64,000 nucleotides of DNA from Chrysemys picta bellii (lineage: Eukaryota > Chordata > Testudines > Emydidae), in assembly GCF_011386835.1 (NCBI RefSeq), contig NW_027052988.1, positions 1 through 64,000 on the forward strand, written 5' to 3'. Shown piece by piece: positions 21,342-32,662 of this stretch. Under the pieces are notes generated by a model. It made no database searches, was not told the origin of the DNA, and saw only the letters and a list, made by a program, of their open reading frames with translations. The translations under genes were made by a program, and so were the position numbers. The stretch's first letter is position 1. Each line of letters begins with the position of its first letter.

Positions 21342-24023
21342 TCAGGGAGGGTGAGGTGCTCTGCTAGCAGTTGAGGTGTGAACACCAAGGGAGGAGAAAC
21401 TGTTTCTGTAGTTGGATAGCCATTCACAGTCTTTGTTTAATCCTGATCTGATGGTGTCAAATTTGCAGATGAACTGAAGCTCAGCAGTTTCTCTTTGGAG
21501 TCTGGTCCTGAAGTTTTTTTGCTGTAAGATGGCTACCTTAACATCTGCTATTGTGTGGCCAGGGAGGTTGAAGTGTTCTCCTACAGGTTTTTGTATATTG
21601 CCATTCCTGATATCTGACTTGTGTCCATTTATCCTCTTGCGTAGTGACTGTCCAGTTTGGCCAATGTACATAGCAGAGGGGCATTGCTGGCATATGATGG
21701 CATATATAACATTGGTGGACGTGCAGGTGAATGAGCCGGTGATGTTGTAGCTGATCTGGTTAGGTCCAGTGAAGGTGTTGCTGGTGTAGATATGTGGGCA
21801 GAGTTGGCATCGAGGTTTGTTGCATGGGTTGGTTCCTGAGTTAGAGTTGTTATGGTGCGATGCGTGGTTGCTGGTGAGAATATGCTTAAGGTTGGCAGGT
21901 TGTCTGTGGGCGAGGACTGGCCTGCCTCCCAAGGTCTGTGAAAGTGAGGGATCATTGTCCAGGATGGGTTGTAGATCACTGATGATGCGTTGGAGAGGTT
22001 TAAGCTGAGGACTGTAGGTGATGGCCAGTGGAGTTCTGTTGGTTTCTCTTCTGGGCCTGTCTTGTAGCAGGAGTCTTCTGGGTACACGTCTGGCTCTGTT
22101 GATTTGTTTCTTTATTTCCTTGTGTGGGTATCGTAGTTTTGAGAATGCTTGGTGAAGATCTTGTAGGTGTTGGTCTCTGTCTGAGGGGTTGGAGCAGATG
22201 CGATTGTACCTCAGTGCTTGGCTGTAGACGATGGATCGTGTGGTGTGACCGGGGTGGAAGCTGGAGGCATGAAGGTAGGCGTAACGGTCGGTGGGTTTTC
22301 GGTATAGGGTGGTGTTAATGTGGCCATCGCTTATTTGTACGGTGGTGTCCAGGAAGTGGACCTCCCGTGTAGATTGGTCCAGGCTGAGGCTGATGGTGGG
22401 GTGGAAGCTGTTGAAAGCATGGTGGAATTCTTCCAGGGCCTCCTTCCCATGGGTCCAGATGATGAAGGTGTCATCAATATAGCGTAGGTAGAGAAGGGGC
22501 ATGAGTGGACGAGAGCTGAGGAAGCGTTGTTCCAGGTCAGCCATAAAAATGTTGGCATATTGTGGGGCCATGCGGGTGCCCATAGCGGTGCCACTGGTCT
22601 GGAGGTATATATTGTCACCAAATTTGAAATAATTGTGCGTGAGGATAAAGTCACAGAGCTCAGCAATAAGTTGTGCTGTGTCATCATCAGGGATACTGTT
22701 CCTGACAGCTTGTATTCCATCTGTATGCGGGATGTTTGTGTAGAGAGCCTCTACATCCATGGTGGCTAGGATGGTGTTTTCTGGGAGGTCACCAATGCAT
22801 TGTAGTTTTCTCAGGAAATCTGTGGTGTCACGGAGATAGCTGGGAGTGCTGGTGGCGTAGGGTCTGAGTAGGGAGTCCACATATCCAGACAGTCCTTCAG
22901 TGAGAGTGCCAATGCCCGAGATGATGGGGCGTCCAGGATTTCCAGGTTTGTGGATCTTAGGTAGTAGATAGAATAACCCCGGTCGGGGCTCTAAGGCTAT
23001 GTTGATTTGTTCCTGTGTTAGTGTAGGGAGTGTCCTGAGTAGATGGTGCAGTTTCTTAGTGTATTCCTCAGTGGGATCTGAGGAAAGCGGCCTGTAGAAT
23101 TTGGTATTGGAGAGTTGTCTGGCAGCCTCCTTCTGGTAGTCAGACCTGTTCATGATGACAACAGCACCTCCTTTATCAGCCTCTTTGATGATAATGTCAG
23201 GGTGGTTTCTGAGGCTGTGGATGGCATTGCGTTCTGCACGACTTAGGTTATGAGGCAAGCGATGTTGTTTTTCCACAATTTCGGCCTGTGCACGTCGGCG
23301 GAAGCATTCTATGTATAGGTCCAGACTGTCATTTCGACCCTCAGGAGGAGTCCATGTGGAGTTCTTCTTCCTGTGTTGTAGGTGGGAGGGTATCTGTGTA
23401 TCAGTGCGCTGTTCAGTGTTATCATGAAAGTATTCTTTGAGTCGGAGGCGGCGAAAGTAGGCTTCCAGATCACCACAGAACTGTATCATGTTCGTGGGGG
23501 TGCTGGGGCAAAAGGAGAGTCCCCGAGATAGGACAGACTCTTCTGCTGGGTTGAGTGTGTAGCTGGATAAATTGACGATATTGCTGGGTGAGTTCGGGGT
23601 ACCCCTGTTGTGGCCCCATGTGGCAGGTAGGATTTTAGACAGCTTACGGTCCTTTTTCCTTTGTAGAGAGGTGAGGTGTGTAATGTAGATCTCCTGTCTT
23701 ATTTTAGTAAAGTCCATTTGTGTGGAGAGTTGGTTATTTATGAAAGTCTCCAGGTTGGAGAGCTCTTTCTTGATGTTTTTCTGTTTGCTGTATAGGATGC
23801 TGATCAGGTGGTTCCTCAGTTTCTTTGATAATGTATGGCATAATCTCTCACTGTGGTCTGTGCAGTATGTAGATAGCAATGGATTTTTCACCTTCAGTCC
23901 ATTTGGTATGATGTCCATCCGTTTGCATTTGGAAAGGAAGATGATATCTGTCTGTATTTGTGCAAGTTTCTTCATGAGGTTGATAGATTTCCATTCCATA
24001 CGGCTAAATGCAGTGCCTTGCAT
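21342..24023 (-). CDS. PLE unit 3 protein: RT plus GIY-YIG endonuclease (893 aa)
   Basis: An open 893-codon frame with the full set of RT motifs (MDVEALYTNIP, YIDDTFIIW) and the GIY-YIG domain. Signature residues include NNQLSTQM near residue 97, SHLQHRKK and QINIALEPRP, all shared with unit 6. One private change in the loop before GIY-YIG gives SNTFTGP instead of SNTITGP. The leader and tail are the same as in the other units. The near identity to unit 6, rather than to neighbouring units 2 and 4, shows block duplication. Confidence 0.94.
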   Translation of the reverse strand: MQGTAFSRMEWKSINLMKKLAQIQTDIIFLSKCKRMDIIPNGLKVKNPLLSTYCTDHSERLCHTLSKKLRNHLISILYSKQKNIKKELSNLETFINNQLSTQMDFTKIRQEIYITHLTSLQRKKDRKLSKILPATWGHNRGTPNSPSNIVNLSSYTLNPAEESVLSRGLSFCPSTPTNMIQFCGDLEAYFRRLRLKEYFHDNTEQRTDTQIPSHLQHRKKNSTWTPPEGRNDSLDLYIECFRRRAQAEIVEKQHRLPHNLSRAERNAIHSLRNHPDIIIKEADKGGAVVIMNRSDYQKEAARQLSNTKFYRPLSSDPTEEYTKKLHHLLRTLPTLTQEQINIALEPRPGLFYLLPKIHKPGNPGRPIISGIGTLTEGLSGYVDSLLRPYATSTPSYLRDTTDFLRKLQCIGDLPENTILATMDVEALYTNIPHTDGIQAVRNSIPDDDTAQLIAELCDFILTHNYFKFGDNIYLQTSGTAMGTRMAPQYANIFMADLEQRFLSSRPLMPLLYLRYIDDTFIIWTHGKEALEEFHHAFNSFHPTISLSLDQSTREVHFLDTTVQISDGHINTTLYRKPTDRYAYLHASSFHPGHTTRSIVYSQALRYNRICSNPSDRDQHLQDLHQAFSKLRYPHKEIKKQINRARRVPRRLLLQDRPRRETNRTPLAITYSPQLKPLQRIISDLQPILDNDPSLSQTLGGRPVLAHRQPANLKHILTSNHASHHNNSNSGTNPCNKPRCQLCPHIYTSNTFTGPNQISYNITGSFTCTSTNVIYAIICQQCPSAMYIGQTGQSLRKRINGHKSDIRNGNIQKPVGEHFNLPGHTIADVKVAILQQKNFRTRLQRETAELQFICKFDTIRSGLNKDCEWLSNYRNSFSSLGVHTSTASRAPHPP

Positions 24024-24221
24024 GGTGTCAAGTATCAGAGGGGTAGGCGTGTTAGTCTGAATCTGTAAAAAGCAACAGAGGGTCCTGTGGCACCTTTGAG
24101 ACTAACAGAAGTACTGGGAGCATAAGCTTTCGTGGGTCAGAACCTCACTTCTTCAGATGCAAGTAATGGAAATCTCCAGAGGCAGGTATATATCAGTGTG
24201 GAGATAACGAGGTTAGTTCAA

Positions 24222-26903
24222 TCAGGGAGGGTGAGGTGCTCTGCTAGCAGTTGAGGTGTGAACACCAAGGGAGGAGAAACTGTTTCTGTAGTTGGATAGC
24301 CATTCACAGTCTTTGTTTAATCCTGATCTGATGGTGTCAAATTTGCAGATGAACTGAAGCTCAGCAGTTTCTCTTTGGAGTCTGGTCCTGAAGTTTTTTT
24401 GCTGTAAGATGGCTACCTTAACATCTGCTATTGTGTGGCCAGGGAGGTTGAAGTGTTCTCCTACAGGTTTTTGTATATTGCCATTCCTGATATCTGACTT
24501 GTGTCCATTTATCCTCTTGCGTAGTGACTGTCCAGTTTGGCCAATGTACATAGCAGAGGGGCATTGCTGGCATATGATGGCATATATAACATTGGTGGAC
24601 GTGCAGGTGAATGAGCCGGTGATGTTGTAGCTGATCTGGTTAGGTCCAGTGATGGTGTTGCTGGTGTAGATATGTGGGCAGAGTTGGCATCGAGGTTTGT
24701 TGCATGGGTTGGTTCCTGAGTTAGAGTTGTTATGGTGCGATGCGTGGTTGCTGGTGAGAATATGCTTAAGGTTGGCAGGTTGTCTGTGGGCGAGGACTGG
24801 CCTGCCTCCCAAGGTCTGTGAAAGTGAGGGATCATTGTCCAGGATGGGTTGTAGATCACTGATGATGCGTTGGAGAGGTTTAAGCTGAGGACTGTAGGTG
24901 ATGGCCAGTGGAGTTCTGTTGGTTTCTCTTCTGGGCCTGTCTTGTAGCAGGAGTCTTCTGGGTACACGTCTGGCTCTGTTGATTTGTTTCTTTATTTCCT
25001 TGTGTGGGTATCGTAGTTTTGAGAATGCTTGGTGAAGATCTTGTAGGTGTTGGTCTCTGTCTGAGGGGTTGGAGCAGATGCGATTGTACCTCAGTGCTTG
25101 GCTGTAGACGATGGATCGTGTGGTGTGACCGGGGTGGAAGCTGGAGGCATGAAGGTAGGCGTAGCGGTCGGTGGGCTTTCGGTATAGGGTGGTGTTAATG
25201 TGGCCATCGCTTATTTGTACGGTGGTGTCCAGGAAGTGGACCTCCCGTGTAGATTGGTCCAGGCTGAGGCTGATGGTGGGGTGGAAGCTGTTGAAAGCAT
25301 GGTGGAATTCTTCCAGGGCCTCCTTCCCATGGGTCCAGATGATGAAGGTGTCATCAATATAGCGTAGGTAGAGAAGGGGCATGAGTGGACGAGAGCTGAG
25401 GAAGCGTTGTTCCAGGTCAGCCATAAAAATGTTGGCATATTGTGGGGCCATGCGGGTGCCCATAGCGGTGCCACTGGTCTGGAGGTATATATTGTCACCA
25501 AATTTGAAATAATTGTGCGTGAGGATAAAGTCACAGAGCTCAGCAATAAGTTGTGCTGTGTCATCATCAGGGATACTGTTCCTGACAGCTTGTATTCCAT
25601 CTGTATGCGGGATGTTTGTGTAGAGAGCCTCTACATCCATGGTGGCTAGGATGGTGTTTTCTGGGAGGTCACCAATGCATTGTAGTTTTCTCAGGAAATC
25701 TGTGGTGTCACGGAGATAGCTGGGAGTGCTGGTGGCGTAGGGTCTGAGTAGGGAGTCCACATATCCAGACAGTCCTTCAGTGAGAGTGGCAATGCCCGAG
25801 ATGATGGGGTGTCCAGGATTTCCAGGTTTGTGGATCTTAGGTAGTAGATAGAATAACCCCGGTCGGGGCTCTAAGGGTATGTTGATTTGTTCCTGTGTTA
25901 GTGTAGGGAGTGTCCTGAGTAGATGGTGCAGTTTCTTAGTGTATTCCTCAGTGGGATCTGAGGAAAGCGGCCTGTAGAATTTGGTATTGGAGAGTTGTCT
26001 GGCAACCTCCTTCTGGTAGTCAGACCTGTTCATGATGACAACAGCACCTCCTTTATCAGCCTCTTTGATGATAACGTCAGGGTGGTTTCTGAGGCTGTGG
26101 ATGGCATTGCGTTCTGCACGACTTAGGTTACGAGGCAAGTGATGTTGTTTTTCCACAATTTCTGCCTGTGCACGTCGGCGGAAGCATTCTATGTATAGGT
26201 CCAGACTGTCATTTCGACCCTCAGGAGGAGTCCATGTGGAGTTCTTCTTCCTGTGTTGTTGGTGGGAGGGTATCTGTGTATCAGTGCGCTGTTCAGTGTT
26301 ATCATGAAAGTATTCTTTGAGTCGGAGGCGGCGAAAGTAGGCTTCCAGATCACCACAGAACTGTATCATGTTCGTGGGGGTGCTGGGGCAAAAGGAGAGT
26401 CCCCGAGATAGGACAGACTCTTCTGCTGGGTTGAGTGTGTAGCTGGATAAATTGACGATATTGCTGGGTGAGTTCGGGGTACCCCTGTTGTGGCCCCAGG
26501 TGGCAGGTAGGATTTTAGACAGCTTACGGTCCTTTTTCCTTTGTAGAGAGGTGAGGTGTGTAAAGTAGATCTCCTGTCTTATTTTAGTAAAGTCCATTTG
26601 TGTGGAGGGTTGGTTATTTATGAAAGTCTCCAGGTTGGAGAGCTCTTTCTTGATGTTTTTCTGTTTGCTGTATAGGATGCTGATCAGGTGGTTCCTCAGT
26701 TTCTTTGATAATGTATGGCATAATCTCTCACTGTGGTCTGTGCAGTATGTAGATAGCAATGGATTTTTCACCTTCAGTCCATTTGGTATGATGTCCATCC
26801 GTTTGCATTTGGAAAGGAAGATGATATCTGTCTGTATTTGTGCAAGTTTCTTCATGAGGTTGATAGATTTCCATTCCATACGGCTAAATGCAGTGCCTTG
26901 CAT
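24222..26903 (-). CDS. PLE unit 4 protein: RT plus GIY-YIG endonuclease (893 aa)
   Basis: An open frame with intact YIDD, zinc-knuckle-like Cys residues and GIY-YIG motifs. It mixes features of its neighbours: EIYFTHL as in unit 1, GHPIISG as in units 2 and 5, and the ISLSLDQ palm variant as in units 3, 6 and 7. Private changes are LPRNLS, HPDVIIKEAD and SGIATLTEG. This mosaic pattern fits gene conversion or unequal exchange between units. Unit 4 has no twin in the array, which marks one edge of the two-unit duplication. Confidence 0.94.
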   Translation of the reverse strand: MQGTAFSRMEWKSINLMKKLAQIQTDIIFLSKCKRMDIIPNGLKVKNPLLSTYCTDHSERLCHTLSKKLRNHLISILYSKQKNIKKELSNLETFINNQPSTQMDFTKIRQEIYFTHLTSLQRKKDRKLSKILPATWGHNRGTPNSPSNIVNLSSYTLNPAEESVLSRGLSFCPSTPTNMIQFCGDLEAYFRRLRLKEYFHDNTEQRTDTQIPSHQQHRKKNSTWTPPEGRNDSLDLYIECFRRRAQAEIVEKQHHLPRNLSRAERNAIHSLRNHPDVIIKEADKGGAVVIMNRSDYQKEVARQLSNTKFYRPLSSDPTEEYTKKLHHLLRTLPTLTQEQINIPLEPRPGLFYLLPKIHKPGNPGHPIISGIATLTEGLSGYVDSLLRPYATSTPSYLRDTTDFLRKLQCIGDLPENTILATMDVEALYTNIPHTDGIQAVRNSIPDDDTAQLIAELCDFILTHNYFKFGDNIYLQTSGTAMGTRMAPQYANIFMADLEQRFLSSRPLMPLLYLRYIDDTFIIWTHGKEALEEFHHAFNSFHPTISLSLDQSTREVHFLDTTVQISDGHINTTLYRKPTDRYAYLHASSFHPGHTTRSIVYSQALRYNRICSNPSDRDQHLQDLHQAFSKLRYPHKEIKKQINRARRVPRRLLLQDRPRRETNRTPLAITYSPQLKPLQRIISDLQPILDNDPSLSQTLGGRPVLAHRQPANLKHILTSNHASHHNNSNSGTNPCNKPRCQLCPHIYTSNTITGPNQISYNITGSFTCTSTNVIYAIICQQCPSAMYIGQTGQSLRKRINGHKSDIRNGNIQKPVGEHFNLPGHTIADVKVAILQQKNFRTRLQRETAELQFICKFDTIRSGLNKDCEWLSNYRNSFSSLGVHTSTASRAPHPP

Positions 26904-27101
26904 GGTGTCAAGTATCAGAGGGGTAGGCGTGTTAGTCTGAATCTGTAAAAAGCAACAGAGGGTCCTGTGGCACCTTTGAGACTAACAGAAGTACTGGGAG
27001 CATAAGCTTTCGTGGGTCAGAACCTCACTTCTTCAGATGCAAGTAATGGAAATCTCCAGAGGCAGGTATATATCAGTGTGGAGATAACGAGATTAGTTCA
27101 A

Positions 27102-29782
27102 TCAGGGAGGGTGAGGTGCTCTGCTAGCAGTTGAGGTGTGAACACCAAGGGAGGAGAAACTGTTTCTGTAGTTGGATAGCCATTCACAGTCTTTGTTTAA
27201 TCCTGATCTGATGGTGTCAAATTTGCAGATGAACTGAAGCTCAGCAGTTTCTCTTTGGAGTCTGGTCCTGAAGTTTTTTTGCTGTAAGATGGCTACCTTA
27301 ACATCTGCTATTGTGTGGCCAGGGAGGTTGAAGTGTTCTCCTACAGGTTTTTGTATATTGCCATTCCTGATATCTGACTTGTGTCCATTTATCCTCTTGC
27401 GTAGTGACTGTCCAGTTTGGCCAATGTACATAGCGGAGGGGCATTGCTGGCATATGATGGCATATATAACATTGGTGGACGTGCAGGTGAATGAGCCGGT
27501 GATGTTGTAGCTGATCTGGTTAGGTCCAGTGATGGTGTTGCTGGTGTAGATATGTGGGCAGAGTTGGCATCGAGGTTTGTTGCATGGGTTGGTTCCTGAG
27601 TTAGAGTTGTTATGGTGCGATGCGTGGTTGCTGGTGAGAATATGCTTAAGGTTGGCAGGTTGTCTGTGGGCGAGGACTGGCCTGCCTCCCAAGGTCTGTG
27701 AAAGTGAGGGATCATTGTCCAGGATGGGTTGTAGATCACTGATGATGCGTTGGAGAGGTTTAAGCTGAGGACTGTAGGTGATGGCCAGTGGAGTTCTGTT
27801 GGTTTCTCTTCTGGGCCTGTCTTGTAGCAGGAGTCTTCTGGGTACACGTCTGGCTCTGTTGATTTGTTTCTTTATTTCCTTGTGTGGGTATCGTAGTTTT
27901 GAGAATGTTGGTGAAGATCTTGTAGGTGTTGGTCTCTGTCTGAGGGGTTGGAGCAGATGCGATTGTACCTCAGTGCTTGGCTGTAGACGATGGATCGTGT
28001 GGTGTGACCGGGGTGGAAGCTGGAGGCATGAAGGTAGGTGTAGCGGTCGGTGGGCTTTCGGTATAGGGTGGTGTTAATGTGGCCATCGCTTATTTGTACG
28101 GTGGTGTCCAGGAAGTGGACCTCCCGTGTAGATTGGTCCAGGCTGAGGTTGATGGTGGGGTGGAAGCTGTTGAAAGCATGGTGGAATTCTTCCAGGGCCT
28201 CCTTCCCATTGGTCCAGATGATGGTGGTGTCATCAATATAGCATAGGTAGAGAAGGGGCATGAGTGGACGAGAGCTGAGGAAGCGTTGTTCCAGGTCAGC
28301 CATAAAAATGTTGGCATATTGTGGGGCCATGCGGGTGCCCATAGCAGTGCCACTGGTCTGGAGGTATATATTGTCACCAAATTTGAAATAATTGTGCGTG
28401 AGGATAAAGTCACAGAGCTCAGTAATAAGTTGTGCTGTGTCATCATCAGGGATACTGTTCCTGACAGCTTGTATTCCATCTGTATGCGGGATGTTTGTGT
28501 AGAGAGCCTCTACATCCATGGTGGCTAGGATGGTGTTTTCTGGGAGGTCACCAATGCATTGTAGTTTTCTCAGGAAATCTGTGGTGTCACGGAGATAGCT
28601 GGGAGTGTTGGTGGCGTAGGGTCTGAGTAGGGAGTCCACATATCCAGACAGTCCTTCAGTGAGAGTGCCAATGCCCGAGATGATGGGGTGTCCAGGATTT
28701 CCAGGTTTGTGGATCTTAGGTAGTAGATAGAATAACCCCGGTCGGGGCTCTAAGGGTATGTTGATTTGTTCCTGTGTTAGTGTAGGGAGTGTCCTGAGTA
28801 GATGGTGCAGTTTCTTAGTGTATTCCTCAGTGGGATCTGAGGAAAGCGGCCTGTAGAATTTGGTATTGGAGAGTTGTCTGGCAACCTCCTTCTGGTAGTC
28901 AGACCTGTTCATGATGACAACAGCACCTCCTTTATCAGCCTCTTTGATGATAATGTCAGGGTGGTTTCTGAGGCTGTGGATGGCATTGCGTTCTGCACGA
29001 CTTAGGTTATGAGGCAAGAGATGTTGTTTTTCCACAATTTCTGCCTGTGCACGTCGGCGGAAGCATTCTATGTATAGGTCCAGACTGTCATTTCGACCCT
29101 CAGGAGGAGTCCATGTGGAGTTCTTCTTCCTGTGTTGTTGGTGGGAGGGTATCTGTGTATCTGTGCGCTGTTCAGTGTTATCATGAAAGTATTCTTTGAG
29201 TCGGAGGCGGCGAAAGTAGGCTTCCAGATCACCACAGAACTGTATCATGTTCGTGGGGGTGCTGGGGCAAAAGGAGAGTCCCCGAGATAGGACAGACTCT
29301 TCTGCTGGGTTGAGTGTGTAGCTGGATAAATTGACGATATTGCTGGGTGAGTTCGGGGTACCCCTGTTGTGGCCCCATGTGGCAGGTAGGATTTTAGACA
29401 GCTTACGGTCCTTTTTCCTTTGTAGAGAGGTGAGGTGTGTAATGTAGATCTCCTGTCTTATTTTAGTAAAGTCCATTTGTGTGGAGGGTTGGTTATTTAT
29501 GAAAGTCTCCAGGTTGGAGAGCTCTTTCTTGATGTTTTTCTGTTTGCTGTATAGGATGCTGATCAGGTGGTTCCTCAGTTTCTTTGATAATGTATGGCAT
29601 AATCTCTCACTGTGGTCTGTGCAGTATGTAGATAGCAATGGATTTTTCACCTTCAGTCCATTTGGTATGATGTCCATCCGTTTGCATTTGGAAAGGAAGA
29701 TGATATCTGTCTGTATTTGTGCAAGTTTCTTCATGAGGTTGATAGATTTCCATTCCATACGGCTAAATGCAGTGCCTTGCAT
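27102..29782 (-). pseudogene. PLE unit 5 ORF, same frameshift as unit 2
   Basis: A 636-codon RT part (29782-27872) and a separate open endonuclease part (27692-27102), with the same missing base as unit 2 (near 27907) and the same CYIDDTT active-site surroundings. It differs from unit 2 in only a few places, for example ATNTPS for ATSTPS before motif A, and a CGGAGGGGC variant at 27433 in the endonuclease region. The shared deletion plus shared substitutions make independent mutation very unlikely, so units 2 and 5 descend from one frameshifted unit. Confidence 0.93.
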
Positions 29783-29980
29783 GGTGTCAAGTATCAGAGG
29801 GGTAGGCGTGTTAGTCTGAATCTGTAAAAAGCAACAGAGGGTCCTGTGGCACCTTTGAGACTAACAGAAGTACTGGGAGCATAAGCTTTCGTGGGTCAGA
29901 ACCTCACTTCTTCAGATGCAAGTAATGGAAATCTCCAGAGGCAGGTATATATCAGTGTGGAGATAACGAGGTTAGTTCAA

Positions 29981-32662
29981 TCAGGGAGGGTGAGGTGCTC
30001 TGCTAGCAGTTGAGGTGTGAACACCAAGGGAGGAGAAACTGTTTCTGTAGTTGGATAGCCATTCACAGTCTTTGTTTAATCCTGATCTGATGGTGTCAAA
30101 TTTGCAGATGAACTGAAGCTCAGCAGTTTCTCTTTGGAGTCTGGTCCTGAAGTTTTTTTGCTGTAAGATGGCTACCTTAACATCTGCTATTGTGTGGCCA
30201 GGGAGGTTGAAGTGTTCTCCTACAGGTTTTTGTATATTGCCATTCCTGATATCTGACTTGTGTCCATTTATCCTCTTGCGTAGTGACTGTCCAGTTTGGC
30301 CAATGTACATAGCAGAGGGGCATTGCTGGCATATGATGGCATATATAACATTGGTGGACGTGCAGGTGAATGAGCCGGTGATGTTGTAGCTGATCTGGTT
30401 AGGTCCAGTGATGGTGTTGCTGGTGTAGATATGTGGGCAGAGTTGGCATCGAGGTTTGTTGCATGGGTTGGTTCCTGAGTTAGAGTTGTTATGGTGCGAT
30501 GCGTGGTTGCTGGTGAGAATATGCTTAAGGTTGGCAGGTTGTCTGTGGGCGAGGACTGGCCTGCCTCCCAAGGTCTGTGAAAGTGAGGGATCATTGTCCA
30601 GGATGGGTTGTAGATCACTGATGATGCGTTGGAGAGGTTTAAGCTGAGGACTGTAGGTGATGGCCAGTGGAGTTCTGTTGGTTTCTCTTCTGGGCCTGTC
30701 TTGTAGCAGGAGTCTTCTGGGTACACGTCTGGCTCTGTTGATTTGTTTCTTTATTTCCTTGTGTGGGTATCGTAGTTTTGAGAATGCTTGGTGAAGATCT
30801 TGTAGGTGTTGGTCTCTGTCTGAGGGGTTGGAGCAGATGCGATTGTACCTCAGTGCTTGGCTGTAGACGATGGATCGTGTGGTGTGACCGGGGTGGAAGC
30901 TGGAGGCATGAAGGTAGGCGTAACGGTCGGTGGGTTTTCGGTATAGGGTGGTGTTAATGTGGCCATCGCTTATTTGTACGGTGGTGTCCAGGAAGTGGAC
31001 CTCCCGTGTAGATTGGTCCAGGCTGAGGCTGATGGTGGGGTGGAAGCTGTTGAAAGCATGGTGGAATTCTTCCAGGGCCTCCTTCCCATGGGTCCAGATG
31101 ATGAAGGTGTCATCAATATAGCGTAGGTAGAGAAGGGGCATGAGTGGACGAGAGCTGAGGAAGCGTTGTTCCAGGTCAGCCATAAAAATGTTGGCATATT
31201 GTGGGGCCATGCGGGTGCCCATAGCGGTGCCACTGGTCTGGAGGTATATATTGTCACCAAATTTGAAATAATTGTGCGTGAGGATAAAGTCACAGAGCTC
31301 AGCAATAAGTTGTGCTGTGTCATCATCAGGGATACTGTTCCTGACAGCTTGTATTCCATCTGTATGCGGGATGTTTGTGTAGAGAGCCTCTACATCCATG
31401 GTGGCTAGGATGGTGTTTTCTGGGAGGTCACCAATGCATTGTAGTTTTCTCAGGAAATCTGTGGTGTCACGGAGATAGCTGGGAGTGCTGGTGGCGTAGG
31501 GTCTGAGTAGGGAGTCCACATATCCAGACAGTCCTTCAGTGAGAGTGCCAATGCCCGAGATGATGGGGCGTCCAGGATTTCCAGGTTTGTGGATCTTAGG
31601 TAGTAGATAGAATAACCCCGGTCGGGGCTCTAAGGCTATGTTGATTTGTTCCTGTGTTAGTGTAGGGAGTGTCCTGAGTAGATGGTGCAGTTTCTTAGTG
31701 TATTCCTCAGTGGGATCTGAGGAAAGCGGCCTGTAGAATTTGGTATTGGAGAGTTGTCTGGCAGCCTCCTTCTGGTAGTCAGACCTGTTCATGATGACAA
31801 CAGCACCTCCTTTATCAGCCTCTTTGATGATAATGTCAGGGTGGTTTCTGAGGCTGTGGATGGCATTGCGTTCTGCACGACTTAGGTTATGAGGCAAGCG
31901 ATGTTGTTTTTCCACAATTTCGGCCTGTGCACGTCGGCGGAAGCATTCTATGTATAGGTCCAGACTGTCATTTCGACCCTCAGGAGGAGTCCATGTGGAG
32001 TTCTTCTTCCTGTGTTGTAGGTGGGAGGGTATCTGTGTATCAGTGCGCTGTTCAGTGTTATCATGAAAGTATTCTTTGAGTCGGAGGCGGCGAAAGTAGG
32101 CTTCCAGATCACCACAGAACTGTATCATGTTCGTGGGGGTGCTGGGGCAAAAGGAGAGTCCCCGAGATAGGACAGACTCTTCTGCTGGGTTGAGTGTGTA
32201 GCTGGATAAATTGACGATATTGCTGGGTGAGTTCGGGGTACCCCTGTTGTGGCCCCATGTGGCAGGTAGGATTTTAGACAGCTTACGGTCCTTTTTCCTT
32301 TGTAGAGAGGTGAGGTGTGTAATGTAGATCTCCTGTCTTATTTTAGTAAAGTCCATTTGTGTGGAGAGTTGGTTATTTATGAAAGTCTCCAGGTTGGAGA
32401 GCTCTTTCTTGATGTTTTTCTGTTTGCTGTATAGGATGCTGATCAGGTGGTTCCTCAGTTTCTTTGATAATGTATGGCATAATCTCTCACTGTGGTCTGT
32501 GCAGTATGTAGATAGCAATGGATTTTTCACCTTCAGTCCATTTGGTATGATGTCCATCCGTTTGCATTTGGAAAGGAAGATGATATCTGTCTGTATTTGT
32601 GCAAGTTTCTTCATGAGGTTGATAGATTTCCATTCCATACGGCTAAATGCAGTGCCTTGCAT
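29981..32662 (-). CDS. PLE unit 6 protein: RT plus GIY-YIG endonuclease (893 aa)
   Basis: An open frame with all motifs. It shares the unit 3 signatures NNQLSTQM, SHLQHRKK and QINIALEPRP. It differs from unit 3 by SNTITGP instead of SNTFTGP. With unit 5 it forms the second copy of the two-unit block at 18313-24071, displaced by 8,639 bp. Confidence 0.94.
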   Translation of the reverse strand: MQGTAFSRMEWKSINLMKKLAQIQTDIIFLSKCKRMDIIPNGLKVKNPLLSTYCTDHSERLCHTLSKKLRNHLISILYSKQKNIKKELSNLETFINNQLSTQMDFTKIRQEIYITHLTSLQRKKDRKLSKILPATWGHNRGTPNSPSNIVNLSSYTLNPAEESVLSRGLSFCPSTPTNMIQFCGDLEAYFRRLRLKEYFHDNTEQRTDTQIPSHLQHRKKNSTWTPPEGRNDSLDLYIECFRRRAQAEIVEKQHRLPHNLSRAERNAIHSLRNHPDIIIKEADKGGAVVIMNRSDYQKEAARQLSNTKFYRPLSSDPTEEYTKKLHHLLRTLPTLTQEQINIALEPRPGLFYLLPKIHKPGNPGRPIISGIGTLTEGLSGYVDSLLRPYATSTPSYLRDTTDFLRKLQCIGDLPENTILATMDVEALYTNIPHTDGIQAVRNSIPDDDTAQLIAELCDFILTHNYFKFGDNIYLQTSGTAMGTRMAPQYANIFMADLEQRFLSSRPLMPLLYLRYIDDTFIIWTHGKEALEEFHHAFNSFHPTISLSLDQSTREVHFLDTTVQISDGHINTTLYRKPTDRYAYLHASSFHPGHTTRSIVYSQALRYNRICSNPSDRDQHLQDLHQAFSKLRYPHKEIKKQINRARRVPRRLLLQDRPRRETNRTPLAITYSPQLKPLQRIISDLQPILDNDPSLSQTLGGRPVLAHRQPANLKHILTSNHASHHNNSNSGTNPCNKPRCQLCPHIYTSNTITGPNQISYNITGSFTCTSTNVIYAIICQQCPSAMYIGQTGQSLRKRINGHKSDIRNGNIQKPVGEHFNLPGHTIADVKVAILQQKNFRTRLQRETAELQFICKFDTIRSGLNKDCEWLSNYRNSFSSLGVHTSTASRAPHPP

